Assembly (NCBI GenBank): GCA_016868475.1
Contig: VGGU01000004.1
Coordinates: 1-64,000 of the forward strand
DNA length: 64,000 nucleotides
Direction: 5' to 3'
Source of the DNA: Bacteroidota bacterium
GTDB taxonomy: Bacteria; Bacteroidota; Bacteroidia; Chitinophagales; Chitinophagaceae
This document shows positions 1 to 8,405 of the stretch, one piece after another; position 1 is the first letter of the stretch; every line of letters begins with the position of its first letter. The position numbers and the translations under genes are program-made. The notes beneath the pieces were generated by a model that worked only from the letters and a program-made list of their open reading frames with translations, was not told the DNA's origin and did not search any database.

Positions 1-150
1 AATTCTCAAGAGAAAATTAACGTGTCAAATCGAATTGTTTTCGTTTGACTTACCTTTTGTTTCATTCTCGCGTGAAGCAAGAATGAGTGCTATTGTTTCC
101 CAACTTTCAAAGATCTTCGGCCGTTACCAGCCTACCCGTTTTTTGAACGG
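1..150 (-). other. Leader of an rRNA operon running out of the left edge
   Basis: Read on the minus strand, this stretch looks like the spacer upstream of a 16S rRNA gene. It has a boxA-like TCTTTGA (107-113) followed by the AAACAATAG text often seen before Bacteroidota 16S genes, and it ends in a CTTGAGAATT run at the window edge. Three hairpins are visible: CCCGTT/AACGGG (135-151), CATTCT/AGAATG (63-85) and a ten-pair stem with one bulge (24-49, loop 35-39). There is no credible ORF; the short plus-strand reading frame is chance. That 16S rRNA follows just outside the window is inference. Confidence 0.7.
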
Positions 151-155
151 GAGTG

Positions 156-186
156 CGAAGGTAAGCGCCCATTTATTTCTACCAAA
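156..186 (-). promoter_or_regulatory. rRNA operon promoter, proximal
   Basis: On the minus strand TTTG (186-183) is followed after 19 bases by TACCTTCG (163-156). This matches the Bacteroidota sigma-70 pattern TTTG-N19-TAnnTTTG except for one base in the -7 box. It sits just before the CCCGTT/AACGGG hairpin of the rRNA leader. Confidence 0.6.
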
Positions 187-281
187 TTTTTCAGTATTTA
201 TTTTCCAACAAAACCTGAATTATTTAGCTTGAAAATCAATTATTTCTTAAAGATCTGTTCCCGTTTTTTCAAAGCGGACGG

Positions 282-312
282 CAAAGATAGAGCAATTGGA
301 GTTACTGACAAA
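282..312 (-). promoter_or_regulatory. rRNA operon promoter, distal
   Basis: On the minus strand TTTG (312-309) is followed after exactly 19 bases by a perfect -7 box TATCTTTG (289-282). It lies 126 bases upstream of the second, similar promoter and points the same way, the tandem arrangement typical of rRNA operons. The rest of 190-383 holds no gene that I can support. Confidence 0.65.
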
Positions 313-383
313 CATTTGAGTAAAAAAAATCTGAAATAATATTGATTATCAACAGAACACAGGCCCCTATTAGGTTTTGAGAG

Positions 384-1109
384 TTAGAAGCCCACCTTGA
401 CTAGAAAAAGTCCATGGGGGGGAGCCACAAAACTAGCTCTGGTACAATCCTTTGCAGCAATAATCTCTTTGAATTGATCTAAGCTTATCTTTTCTCTTCC
501 CACCTGTAACATAGTGGAAACAAGTGCCCTTACCATCCCCCTTAAAAACCGATTGCCTTTTACTGAATAGACCAAATAACCTTGTTCTTCTATCCACTTA
601 CTTTCAGTTAACTGACAGATAAATGTTTTTACTTGTGTATTGCGTTTTGAAAAACTGGTAAAATCGTTTATTGATAATAATAATGTTGCAGCTTGGTTTA
701 ACAGGTCTTTATTTAGTGGGTAGGGATAAAACCAGGCTCTGTCTTCTTTGAAAGGGTCTTTTGTAGAATACAGGTAATACTGGTAATGTCTATATGTGGC
801 ATCAAATCGACAGTGTGCATCTGCGCTTACTTCTTGAATGGCTTTTATAGTAATGGAAGAAGGGAGAATGGCGTTCATCTTATAGATAAACTGTGAATGA
901 ACCAATGCATCAGTATCAAAATGAAAAAAGTTTTGCAAGGCATGAACTCCTGCATCTGTTCTAGATGAACCAGTCATGCTAATCGTTGTGCGTTGTAAAG
1001 TAGCAAAGGCTTTTTCAATTTCGGCCTGCACTGTCCATGCGTTTTCCTGAGATTGAAAACCGCTGTATGGAGTTCCTTTGTACGCTACTTCTAAAAAATA
1101 TCTAGGCAT
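384..1109 (-). CDS. truA: tRNA pseudouridine(38-40) synthase TruA
   Basis: Isomerises uridines 38-40 in the anticodon arm of many tRNAs to pseudouridine. The 241-residue protein has normal family length. The catalytic aspartate is in the motif SSRTDAGVHA (Asp about residue 52), and NRFLRGMVR near residue 183 is the conserved RNA-binding and active-site segment of the C-terminal half. The ATG overlaps the stop of the upstream DUF4476 gene by one base (TAATG), so the two are probably translationally coupled and truA is the last gene of the minus-strand run from lemA. Assignment is secure from the motifs. Confidence 0.96.
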   Translation of the reverse strand: MPRYFLEVAYKGTPYSGFQSQENAWTVQAEIEKAFATLQRTTISMTGSSRTDAGVHALQNFFHFDTDALVHSQFIYKMNAILPSSITIKAIQEVSADAHCRFDATYRHYQYYLYSTKDPFKEDRAWFYPYPLNKDLLNQAATLLLSINDFTSFSKRNTQVKTFICQLTESKWIEEQGYLVYSVKGNRFLRGMVRALVSTMLQVGREKISLDQFKEIIAAKDCTRASFVAPPHGLFLVKVGF

Positions 1110-1930
1110 TATTGAAGCATCTCTTTGAGACGAATTACAAACTCAGGATTTTTAAACACGACATACAAATCAGCAAAACGAGAACGATCACTCACGTATA
1201 ACCAAGCCTCCAATAAAAAATCATACCGTCCTTGGTCTGTGTCAAATTTTTCAATTAATACTGCTGCTTGAGACACAGTCAGACAATATTTTTGAAGCGA
1301 CTTGCTGATCAACAACACTCGTTTAAGATCACCGGTCAAGGTGTTCATAGTAGCCAACAACTGATTCAGTTGCTGAGGAGTGGCAATAACCGAACATCTT
1401 GGGTTTGTTATAACCTGGGATTCGGGTATAACAGTTGTAGTATCTTTTGGTTGTGCGGGCACGATCGCTGGTTGCTTAGCTTCTTCTCGCGCATGTAAGC
1501 TTGCATCGCCCGCAGCCATAGCAAGAAGCGCTGAGAATTCGTCCGGCATTGTGGTGGACTTGGCCCGAGTTTCCGCTAACGGATTCCTCTTTTTCCCATA
1601 TTGTATCAACAAGCTTCTCCAATCCAATAGCCCCCATCCCTTTTCACCATAATCTTTAAGCAAGTACCCTCTGTCTGATTGAAATACGTCCAACGTAAAA
1701 TATTGTGCAGGCCAATTTTGTCCTGGAAAACTAATGGTTATCTGATAAGCTGTGTCGGTCAATTTGGACAAAATCAAATAACCTGATTTTGATGAACTGA
1801 TTGTATCTGCATTGATGATTACTGAAAAAAGTTGAGCAGGCTCCGATTGTATATATGCAAAATTTGAGCGTTGTGCGCTCAAGAAATAAGTTGAACAAAA
1901 TAGTAAAAGAACAAGAAGGAAAATTCTCAT
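1109..1930 (-). CDS. Secreted DUF4476 protein
   Basis: Begins with a signal peptide (MRIFLLVLLLF...FLSAQ) and should be exported. The C-terminal 90 residues form a DUF4476 domain, recognised by the text FDTDQGRYDFLLEAW and YVVFKNPEFVIRLKEML. DUF4476 is common in Bacteroidota and has no known biochemical role. The middle (about residues 110-180) is low in conserved features and probably a linker. I chose the ATG at 1930; a GTG seven codons upstream (1951) is also open but would put charged and polar residues ahead of the signal peptide. It is followed by truA with a one-base overlap. Confidence 0.8.
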   Translation of the reverse strand: MRIFLLVLLLFCSTYFLSAQRSNFAYIQSEPAQLFSVIINADTISSSKSGYLILSKLTDTAYQITISFPGQNWPAQYFTLDVFQSDRGYLLKDYGEKGWGLLDWRSLLIQYGKKRNPLAETRAKSTTMPDEFSALLAMAAGDASLHAREEAKQPAIVPAQPKDTTTVIPESQVITNPRCSVIATPQQLNQLLATMNTLTGDLKRVLLISKSLQKYCLTVSQAAVLIEKFDTDQGRYDFLLEAWLYVSDRSRFADLYVVFKNPEFVIRLKEMLQ

Positions 1931-1971
1931 TACGTTTTTTGGATTTAGCACTTAAAAATAACTATTAAAAG

Positions 1972-2778
1972 CTACCACCTTCCGCCGGCCCCGCCTCCTC
2001 CAAAACTTCCTCCTCCAAAACCGCCAAAGCCACCTCCTCCAAATCCTCCACCTGAACCTCCACCTGAACCGCCACCCCAGCCACTTCCTCCGCTAAAACC
2101 ACCACCCAGCCAAGGGCCACCGATCCAACCTCTATGACCACGACGGTTAATCATGGTGCCTCCCCCACGTGATGACAATATTGATATGAGTATCAAAAGA
2201 ATCAAAAAAACTATTGAAGGGATACTAACTTTAGGCGACTTTCTTTTTCTTCTTTCCAACTTATATTCTCCTGCCGATGCTTTTGTTAGTGCATCGATTG
2301 CTTTCTTAAAACCTAAAAAGTAATTTCCTTCTATTAACGATGGAATTAATTCATTCTCCAGTATGGCATCAGCTGTAACATCAGGAATGGCTCCTTCAAG
2401 CCCATATCCTATTGCAATATAGGCGTCTCTGTTTCCCTCTTTGCCTCCGGTAGAAATCAACACTACCACTCCATTATTAAATGCTTGGCTTCCTATTCCC
2501 CATTTTCTACCCAAAGCAGTTGCATATTCATTTGCTGAATAACCCTCCAAACTTTCCACTACCACAATGGCAATTTGATTGGAAGTGCTATCATCAAAAG
2601 AAACCAATGTTTTTTCTAGAAAATCAGCCTGTGGCTTTGTTAAAAACGTAGCTGATTTGGTAAGATCATTGTATAGTCTTGCAGGATTGGGCCTTGCAGG
2701 CAAACTTTTTTCTATTTGTGCAGCAGCAACTGTTACAAAGAAAAAGTAGAAAAATAAAAGGTAGCCCGTTGCTTTCAT
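1972..2778 (-). CDS. TPM-domain membrane protein with glycine-rich tail (YgcG family)
   Basis: The order is signal peptide (1-21), TPM domain (about 30-170, with NQIAIVVVESLEGYSANEYA and NNGVVVLIS), one transmembrane helix (IPSIVFLILLILISIL) and a tail of roughly 60 residues made almost only of glycine, serine, phenylalanine and tryptophan. This is the layout of the YgcG group, where TPM faces the periplasm. TPM domains in photosystem II repair proteins have phosphatase-like activity; the role in Bacteroidota is unknown. The ATG overlaps the stop of the second TPM gene by four bases (ATGA). The tail explains the repetitive CCTCCTCC text at 1972-2110. Confidence 0.88.
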   Translation of the reverse strand: MKATGYLLFFYFFFVTVAAAQIEKSLPARPNPARLYNDLTKSATFLTKPQADFLEKTLVSFDDSTSNQIAIVVVESLEGYSANEYATALGRKWGIGSQAFNNGVVVLISTGGKEGNRDAYIAIGYGLEGAIPDVTADAILENELIPSLIEGNYFLGFKKAIDALTKASAGEYKLERRKRKSPKVSIPSIVFLILLILISILSSRGGGTMINRRGHRGWIGGPWLGGGFSGGSGWGGGSGGGSGGGFGGGGFGGFGGGSFGGGGAGGRW

Positions 2779-3236
2779 CGGCCAAAAGAAAGTTCGTCAG
2801 ATAATTCGTTCTTGTCTTTATCTCCCTCGTAGGGGAAATGAGTGTGCAATGCCGCACCAATTTCTTGGATGGCTAAACAAATGCCTAGAGTAGGATCTTT
2901 TGCTTGAAATGCAGAAATAATCCTATCCACTTGGAGTTGCCAAAATGCTGTTCCTAGTTTTTCATGAATACCCTGGTCGCCCCAAATCGCTATTTGACGA
3001 TCCTTGATTGCCAAATAAAACAACACTCCATTTCTAGCAGCTGTCTTATGCATTTCCAATTGGAGAAATAATTCGGCAGCACGATCTGCTGCGTTGATAT
3101 AGCTGCATTTACTTTCAATGTACACGCGAACCTCACCGCTTGTTTTTTTCTCGGCCATGCCAATTGCATCTTGGATAGCCATGCGATCCTGAGCTGAAAA
3201 AAAATGAACAGCCTTTTTATTAAAAAGTGAAAACAA
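2775..3236 (-). CDS. TPM-domain protein, short form
   Basis: A second, soluble-looking TPM protein of about 153 residues, with TSGEVRVYIESKCSY and AARNGVLFYLAIKDRQIAIWGDQGI, typical of the short TPM proteins found next to LemA and YgcG. No signal peptide or membrane helix is visible. The frame stays open upstream to 3329, but that part lies wholly inside lemA. I prefer the TTG at 3236, two bases after the lemA stop, giving MFSLFNKKAVHFF, like the short N-termini I recall in relatives; an internal ATG (MAIQDAIG) is the alternative. It overlaps the next TPM gene by four bases. Confidence 0.82.
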   Translation of the reverse strand: MFSLFNKKAVHFFSAQDRMAIQDAIGMAEKKTSGEVRVYIESKCSYINAADRAAELFLQLEMHKTAARNGVLFYLAIKDRQIAIWGDQGIHEKLGTAFWQLQVDRIISAFQAKDPTLGICLAIQEIGAALHTHFPYEGDKDKNELSDELSFGR

Positions 3237-3237
3237 G

Positions 3238-3831
3238 CTACTTAATATTGAAATTAATGTCGGGTGCTTTCTCGGCACCTTTGTCTGCTTCGTAGTAAGA
3301 CTTTTCAGTAAAATTAAATAGTCCGGCAATGATATTTAATGGGAAACGCTTTACACGCACGTTGAAATACTCAACAGCCTTGTTATAATCCTGGCGTGCT
3401 ACATTGATTCGATTTTCAGTTCCTTCTATTTGTGTTTGAAAATCTTGAAATGCTTTAGTGGTCTTTAAGTCAGGATATTGTTCAAAAGAAGCGATCAGTC
3501 GACTAAATGAACCCTGCAAATTAGCTTGTGCTTGTTGATAGGCTTGTAATGAGGCGGGATCATTGATGTCAATTTTAACCTGTGTGGCAGCTGCACGAGC
3601 TTCTACTACGGATTGCAAGGTAGACCTCTCGAAATTAGCAGAGGCCTCTACTGTTTTGATAACACTTCCATACAAATCACTGCGACGCTGATAATTTGTT
3701 TCAACATTACTCCAAGCTTTTTTCACTCCTTGATCTCCTGAAACAAATCCATTGTAAGTATTGCATCCCCAAAAACCAAAGATCAAAAACAAACCTCCGA
3801 TAATTAAGAGCGTAAGCGTAGTTCCTTTCAT
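3238..3831 (-). CDS. LemA family protein
   Basis: 197 residues with a single N-terminal membrane anchor (TLTLLIIGGLFLIFGFWGC) followed by the all-helical LemA domain, recognised by VKKAWSNVETNYQRRSDLYGSVIKTVEA and the C-terminal ARQDYNKAVEYFNVRVKRFP. LemA proteins sit beside TPM and YgcG genes in many bacteria, as here, suggesting a common envelope function that is still unknown. The cysteine after the helix (GFWGC) could be a lipobox, but the hydrophobic run is long enough for a plain anchor. It is the first gene of the lemA-TPM-TPM unit. A possible -7 box TAAATTTG lies on the minus strand at 3858-3851. Confidence 0.92.
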   Translation of the reverse strand: MKGTTLTLLIIGGLFLIFGFWGCNTYNGFVSGDQGVKKAWSNVETNYQRRSDLYGSVIKTVEASANFERSTLQSVVEARAAATQVKIDINDPASLQAYQQAQANLQGSFSRLIASFEQYPDLKTTKAFQDFQTQIEGTENRINVARQDYNKAVEYFNVRVKRFPLNIIAGLFNFTEKSYYEADKGAEKAPDINFNIK

Positions 3832-3911
3832 ATTGATTTTATTTATACCGCAAATTTAACGTAAAAGAAAAGTATACGATAAGTTAAAAAATAACGTGGC
3901 GTTCGCCTTGA

Positions 3912-5114
3912 TTAGGATTGCCGGACTGCTGCAATTCCGGGTAACATTTTCCCTTCGAAATACTCCAGGAGTGCTCCTCCCCCGGTTGAAACATAGCTAA
4001 CTCGGTTAGCAAATCCAAATTGATTGACCGCAGCAACTGAGTCTCCGCCACCTACCAATGAAAATGCGCCTTTTTCAGTTGCACGGGCTACTGATTCAGC
4101 TATAGCCAAAGTGCCTGCCTGAAAAGGTTCCATTTCAAAAACACCCATTGGACCGTTCCAAAGTATGGTGTGGGCAGATGAAATAACGGAGTCAAAATCT
4201 ATTCTGGCTTTTTGGCCGATATCCAACGCCATCCAGCCAGTTGGAATAGCGCCACTATCACAATTAGCGATGGTTGCATCTGCTGCAAATTTATCTGCAA
4301 TGGTGCTATCTGTGGGCAAATGAATGGTAACGCCTTTTGAGGCAGCCTTATTCAATAGTTCAGTAGCCAGTGTTAATCGATCCTCTTCACAGAGTGAATT
4401 GCCTATCATTTTTCCCTGTGCTTTCCAAAAAGTGTAAGCCATCCCTCCGCCAATTATAATATCTGTTGCGCGTTCCAATAAATTTTCAATGATCAGTATT
4501 TTATCGCTGACCTTTGCCCCACCAATAATAGCCACAAATGGCTTAGTAGACTCATGCATTACACGCATAGCACTCGCAACTTCTGCCTCCATCAATAAAC
4601 CAAATACTCTTTGCTGTGGAGAAAAGAATTGAGCAATAATTGCGGTAGAAGCATGTGCTCGATGAGCAGTACCAAATGCATCGTTTACCCAAACCGTTCC
4701 TAATTGGGCCAATTGTTTAGCAAAGGCAACATCACCTTTTTCTTCCTCTTTATAAAATCGAAGATTTTCCAATAGGAGTACTTCGCCAGGCAATAAGGTT
4801 GCAGCTAATTTTCTGGCCTCTTCTCCAATGCAATCAGGTGCAAACTTGATTAGAGTACCAGGAAGTAATTGTTGTAAACGCGCCACCAAATGTTTTAATG
4901 AAAACTTATCAGTGGGGCCATCTTTGGGCCTGCCTAAATGGCTCATTAAAATAACAGACCCGCCTTGTGATAAAATTTGTCGAATGGTTGGTAAGGCAGC
5001 ACAAATTCTTGTGTCGTCAGTAATTTGTTGTTGTGCGTCTAGCGGAACATTAAAGTCTACCCGCACCAAAGCTTTTTGGTTGCTGAAAGAATAGGACGCA
5101 AACGAACCTTGCAT
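3912..5114 (-). CDS. pgk: Phosphoglycerate kinase
   Basis: Catalyses 1,3-bisphosphoglycerate + ADP to 3-phosphoglycerate + ATP in glycolysis. The 400-residue length is normal. Visible motifs are RVDFNVPLD near the N-terminus, SHLGRPKDG (substrate binding), IIGGAKVSDK, GPMGVFE and the nucleotide-binding GGGDSVAAV near the end. The start codon overlaps the gap stop by one base, so gap and pgk form a two-gene glycolytic operon read from the gap promoter. Nothing unusual in the protein. Confidence 0.97.
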   Translation of the reverse strand: MQGSFASYSFSNQKALVRVDFNVPLDAQQQITDDTRICAALPTIRQILSQGGSVILMSHLGRPKDGPTDKFSLKHLVARLQQLLPGTLIKFAPDCIGEEARKLAATLLPGEVLLLENLRFYKEEEKGDVAFAKQLAQLGTVWVNDAFGTAHRAHASTAIIAQFFSPQQRVFGLLMEAEVASAMRVMHESTKPFVAIIGGAKVSDKILIIENLLERATDIIIGGGMAYTFWKAQGKMIGNSLCEEDRLTLATELLNKAASKGVTIHLPTDSTIADKFAADATIANCDSGAIPTGWMALDIGQKARIDFDSVISSAHTILWNGPMGVFEMEPFQAGTLAIAESVARATEKGAFSLVGGGDSVAAVNQFGFANRVSYVSTGGGALLEYFEGKMLPGIAAVRQS

Positions 5115-6124
5115 TAGCGAATTAATTTTGCAAAGTAATTTACTGTTCTAACCAATTGGCTTACATAACTCATCTCATTATCATACCAACTTACCGTCTT
5201 AACCAACTGATGATCTCCAACGGTTATAACTTTGGTTTGTGTGGCATCAAAGAGTGAGCCATAGCTAATACCGATGATGTCAGTACTAACAATTTCGTCC
5301 TCTGTATAACCAAAGGATTCATTAGCGGCCGCTTTCATAGCAGCATTTACTTCCTCAACGGTAACTTTTTTGTTCAATATTGAAATTAGTTCTGTGAGTG
5401 AACCGGTAATAGTTGGAACACGCTGAGCACCTCCATCCAATTTACCTTTCAATTGAGGCAATACCAATCCAATTGCTTTTGCAGCACCTGTACTGTTTGG
5501 AACGATGTTTCCGGCAGCAGCCCTAGCTCTGCGCAAGTCACTTTTGGGATGAGGAGCATCCAATGTGTTTTGGTCGTTTGTATAGGCATGAATGGTTGTC
5601 ATATGACCCACTGTAATCCCATATTCCTGATCCAGCACTTTTGCCATGGGTGCTAAGCAGTTGGTGGTACAAGAGGCACCGGAGATTACCGTTTCCGTTC
5701 CATCCAGTATCTGATGATTGACATTGAATACCACTGTCTTTAAGTCCCCAGTGGCAGGAGCAGAGATCACCACTCTTTTTGCGCCTGCACGTAAATGCGC
5801 TTCTGCTTTATCCTTATCAGTAAAAAACCCTGTGCACTCCAATACCACATCCACATCATGTGCAGCCCATGGAATTTGCGCTGGATCTTTTTGAGCGTAT
5901 ATCTTCAAAATATCATCGTTAACGATGATTGAATCTTCATTAGCCTTTACTTCGGCATCGAAACGGCCTTGTGCGCTGTCGTATTTCAATAAATGAGCTA
6001 AAACCTTTGGACTGGTTAAGTCATTAATAGCAACTACATCAATGCCCTCCATGTTGTAAATTTTCCGGTATACCAACCTTCCAATTCTTCCAAAACCATT
6101 GATTGCTACTTTAACAGATGCCAT
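5114..6124 (-). CDS. gap: Glyceraldehyde-3-phosphate dehydrogenase, type I
   Basis: Converts glyceraldehyde-3-phosphate to 1,3-bisphosphoglycerate. The Rossmann motif INGFGRIGR opens the protein, and INDLTS carries the aspartate that favours NAD over NADP. The catalytic cysteine is in SGASCTTNC (about residue 152), with the histidine in [10 protein letters not shown]. The length of 336 residues is standard. It is the first gene of the gap-pgk operon and is divergent from tRNA-Glu, sharing an intergenic region of fewer than 90 bases. Confidence 0.97.
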   Translation of the reverse strand: MASVKVAINGFGRIGRLVYRKIYNMEGIDVVAINDLTSPKVLAHLLKYDSAQGRFDAEVKANEDSIIVNDDILKIYAQKDPAQIPWAAHDVDVVLECTGFFTDKDKAEAHLRAGAKRVVISAPATGDLKTVVFNVNHQILDGTETVISGASCTTNCLAPMAKVLDQEYGITVGHMTTIHAYTNDQNTLDAPHPKSDLRRARAAAGNIVPNSTGAAKAIGLVLPQLKGKLDGGAQRVPTITGSLTELISILNKKVTVEEVNAAMKAAANESFGYTEDEIVSTDIIGISYGSLFDATQTKVITVGDHQLVKTVSWYDNEMSYVSQLVRTVNYFAKLIR

Positions 6125-6142
6125 ATATAAATTTTAAAGATG

Positions 6143-6150
6143 CAAAGGTA
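6143..6150 (-). promoter_or_regulatory. Possible -7 box for gap-pgk
   Basis: TACCTTTG on the minus strand lies 19 bases upstream of the gap ATG and fits the TAnnTTTG box. I see no matching TTG at the expected -33 distance, so this is only a half-supported promoter. Confidence 0.45.
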
Positions 6151-6166
6151 AAGCATGGAGACGAGA

Positions 6167-6198
6167 TTTGGTTGGCTAACAGTAGCACCCTATCTTTG
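6167..6198 (+). promoter_or_regulatory. Promoter of tRNA-Glu
   Basis: TTTG (6167-6170), 20 bases, then TATCTTTG (6191-6198), a full match to the Bacteroidota promoter pattern, ending 13 bases before the first base of the mature tRNA. Confidence 0.75.
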
Positions 6199-6211
6199 CC
6201 GCTCCTAAAAC

Positions 6212-6283
6212 GGCCCGTTCGTCTAAGGGCTAGGACACCACCCTTTCACGGTGGTGATACGGGTTCGAATCCCGTACGGGCTA
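6212..6283 (+). tRNA. tRNA-Glu (anticodon TTC)
   Basis: A complete cloverleaf of 72 bases: acceptor GGCCCGT pairs with ACGGGCT (first pair G-T), anticodon stem CCACC/GGTGG encloses CTTTCAC with anticodon TTC, and T-arm ACGGG/CCCGT encloses TTCGAAT. CCA is not encoded. It stands alone as its own transcription unit with promoter and terminator. The reading frame that crosses it (6118-6417) is not a gene. Confidence 0.96.
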
Positions 6284-6285
6284 CA

Positions 6286-6317
6286 AAGCCTTACAGCTTG
6301 GCTGTGAGGCTTTTTTA
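6286..6317 (+). terminator. Intrinsic terminator of tRNA-Glu
   Basis: A 12-pair stem (6286-6297 with 6301-6312, one T-G wobble) with a three-base loop is followed directly by a T-rich run. It starts three bases after the tRNA. Confidence 0.85.
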
Positions 6318-6373
6318 TTTCAGTTTGCTCATCAACTATAGCAAAGTAATAGTTTTGTTGAAATTATATAACT

Positions 6374-7084
6374 ATGGTAGAAGCCCTGATTTCACTTCTT
6401 TCTTTGATTGTCCTTGAGGTAATACTGGGGATTGACAATATCATATTTATATCCATTTTGTCCGACAGGCTTCCTGGTCAGCAGCGAAAAAAATTAAAGT
6501 TTTGGGGGCTTATGCTGGCCATGTTAATGCGTTTGCTTCTACTGGCATTCATTGCCTGGATTCTTAAACTAGACACAACGTTATTCTCCATAGGCACTAC
6601 AGCATTTACCGGCAAAGGCTTGATATTACTTGCGGGTGGACTATTTCTATTGTATAAAAGCACAAAAGAGATCTATCATCAAACCGAAGTGGCCGACAAT
6701 CCAATGGCTTCCATCCCTGTCAAAGCCTCATTTGCACAGCTCTTGGGCGAGATAGTGGTTTTAGATCTGGTTTTTTCAATAGACTCTATCATCACGGCTG
6801 TGGGTATGGTACAGGAACTCTGGGTCATGTATGCTGCCGTAGTCATCACTGTTGCCATAATGATGATTGCAGCAGGACCGATTAGCGATTTCATACGCCG
6901 ACATCCCTCTTTTAAAATTTTAGCGCTTTGTTTTTTGCTAATGATTGGAGTAGCTCTGCTTGCAGATGGACTAGGATTCCATATTCCCAAAGAATACATT
7001 TACTTCTCCATGGCATTTGCCTTTATAGTAGATGTGATTCAACTGAAAACGATTTCCAAAAAAACAACTCCTACTGCTGATTAA
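6374..7084 (+). CDS. TerC family integral membrane protein
   Basis: 236 residues with about seven hydrophobic helices. The signature acidic motif EVILGIDNIIFISIL near the N-terminus and LDLVFSIDSIITAVGM in the middle identify the TerC family, whose paired aspartates in the membrane are linked to metal ion (often manganese) export or tellurite resistance. This is the short single-domain form without CBS domains, and no other ter genes are nearby, so manganese or general metal homeostasis is more likely than tellurite resistance (inference). A candidate -7 box TAGTTTTG lies at 6350-6357, with TTTG 22 bases upstream, slightly too far. It ends six bases from the convergent der gene. Confidence 0.9.
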   Translation: MVEALISLLSLIVLEVILGIDNIIFISILSDRLPGQQRKKLKFWGLMLAMLMRLLLLAFIAWILKLDTTLFSIGTTAFTGKGLILLAGGLFLLYKSTKEIYHQTEVADNPMASIPVKASFAQLLGEIVVLDLVFSIDSIITAVGMVQELWVMYAAVVITVAIMMIAAGPISDFIRRHPSFKILALCFLLMIGVALLADGLGFHIPKEYIYFSMAFAFIVDVIQLKTISKKTTPTAD

Positions 7085-7090
7085 TGGAAT

Positions 7091-8404
7091 TTACTTTTTT
7101 CTGAAAAACAAGCGAACAGGAACGCCAGTGAAATTAAAATGTGAGCGCAACTGATTTTCCAAATAATTTTTGTAAGGAGTTTTGATATCATCTGGAAAGT
7201 TGCAGAAAAATGCAAAGCTGGGAACAACCGTTGGTAGCTGCGTGATAAACTTGATCTTTATAGGATATCCCCTCACCACCGGTGGGTGATAGGCCTCGAT
7301 TGCTTTAAGCATTTTTTCATTCAGCTCAGATGTAGGGATCCTTTGCTGTCGGCTGGCATAAACTTGAAGCGCCGCCTCAATGGCTTTGTGAATTCGAATT
7401 TTTTCTAAAGCAGACACAAATAAAATAGGAACATCGTTAAAGGGAGCCAATCTTTTTCTAAGTTCTTTTTCGGTTTGAATAGCAGTGTTTGTTTCCTTAG
7501 CAATTAAATCCCACTTATTGACTAATAGCACAATTCCCTTTCCTTTCTTAACAGCCAAACTATAAATATTCAGGTCTTGCGCAGTTAAGCCCTTTTCTGC
7601 ATCCAATAGCAACAAACAAACATCCGCTTCATCCATGGCTTTGATTGCACGGATCACCGAATAAAATTCCAGGTCCTCATGGACTTTTGCCTTACGGCGA
7701 ATGCCTGCCGTGTCAATTAATACAAATTCCTTTTGAAATAAATTGTAATGCGTATGGATTGTATCACGTGTAGTACCTGCGATATTACTTACAATGGTTC
7801 GCTCCTGTCCTATCAATGCATTTAACAGGGAGGATTTTCCTGTATTAGGTTGACCGATAATTGCAATCTTAGGGAGCTTATTTTCTTCGACTTCCTCGGT
7901 GGAAAGCTCAGCCGGCATCAATGCAGTAATGGCGTCCAATAATTCCCCTGTGCCACTTCCACTTGCTGCAGCAATAAAAAATACCTGCTCCAGTCCAAGG
8001 GAGTAAAACTCAGCCGCTTCCAATAATCGCTCGTTATTATCCACTTTGTTCACCACAACAAATACAGGCTTTGTGCTTTTTCGTAGTAGCCCAACCATTG
8101 AGTCATCTAGGTCAGTACGGCCTGTTGCTGCATCAACCATAAATAAAATCACATTAGCTTCTTCTAAGGCTACCAGCACCTGCTTGGCAATTTCTCGCTC
8201 AAAAATATCTTCACTTCCGTGCACAAACCCTCCCGTATCAATTACATTAAAATTTTTACCATTCCAATCAGCTACCCCGTATTGCCGATCTCTGGTAACT
8301 CCTGAGATGTCGTCCACAATAGCCTTACGTTGTTCTAACAAACGATTAAACAAGGTGCTTTTTCCAACATTAGGCCTGCCTACTATTGCAACTGTAAATG
8401 ACAT
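7091..8404 (-). CDS. der: Ribosome biogenesis GTPase Der (EngA)
   Basis: Two GTPase domains in tandem followed by a KH-like domain, the hallmark of Der, which acts in 50S subunit maturation. The first P-loop is GRPNVGKS (residues 9-16) with DTGG and NKVD; the second is GQPNTGKS (near 185) with DTAG and NKWD. The C-terminus contains the RNA-binding part with HFNFTGVPVRL. The length of 437 residues is normal. It lies one base downstream of era on the same strand, so two ribosome-assembly GTPases are co-transcribed. Confidence 0.97.
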   Translation of the reverse strand: MSFTVAIVGRPNVGKSTLFNRLLEQRKAIVDDISGVTRDRQYGVADWNGKNFNVIDTGGFVHGSEDIFEREIAKQVLVALEEANVILFMVDAATGRTDLDDSMVGLLRKSTKPVFVVVNKVDNNERLLEAAEFYSLGLEQVFFIAAASGSGTGELLDAITALMPAELSTEEVEENKLPKIAIIGQPNTGKSSLLNALIGQERTIVSNIAGTTRDTIHTHYNLFQKEFVLIDTAGIRRKAKVHEDLEFYSVIRAIKAMDEADVCLLLLDAEKGLTAQDLNIYSLAVKKGKGIVLLVNKWDLIAKETNTAIQTEKELRKRLAPFNDVPILFVSALEKIRIHKAIEAALQVYASRQQRIPTSELNEKMLKAIEAYHPPVVRGYPIKIKFITQLPTVVPSFAFFCNFPDDIKTPYKNYLENQLRSHFNFTGVPVRLFFRKK

Positions 8405-8405
8405 A

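Noticed and set aside
342-352. TTGATTATCAA palindrome, also seen at 62033-62043, looking like an FNR box
   Set aside because: FNR/CRP sites have four bases between the half-sites; here there is one. Two short AT-rich matches in 64 kb are expected by chance.
1972-2110. CCTCCTCC-rich DNA repeat
   Set aside because: It is the codon pattern of the glycine-rich tail of the TPM protein, not an independent repeat element.
6118-6417. Plus-strand open frame of 99 codons
   Set aside because: It runs through tRNA-Glu, its promoter and its terminator, and has no protein features.
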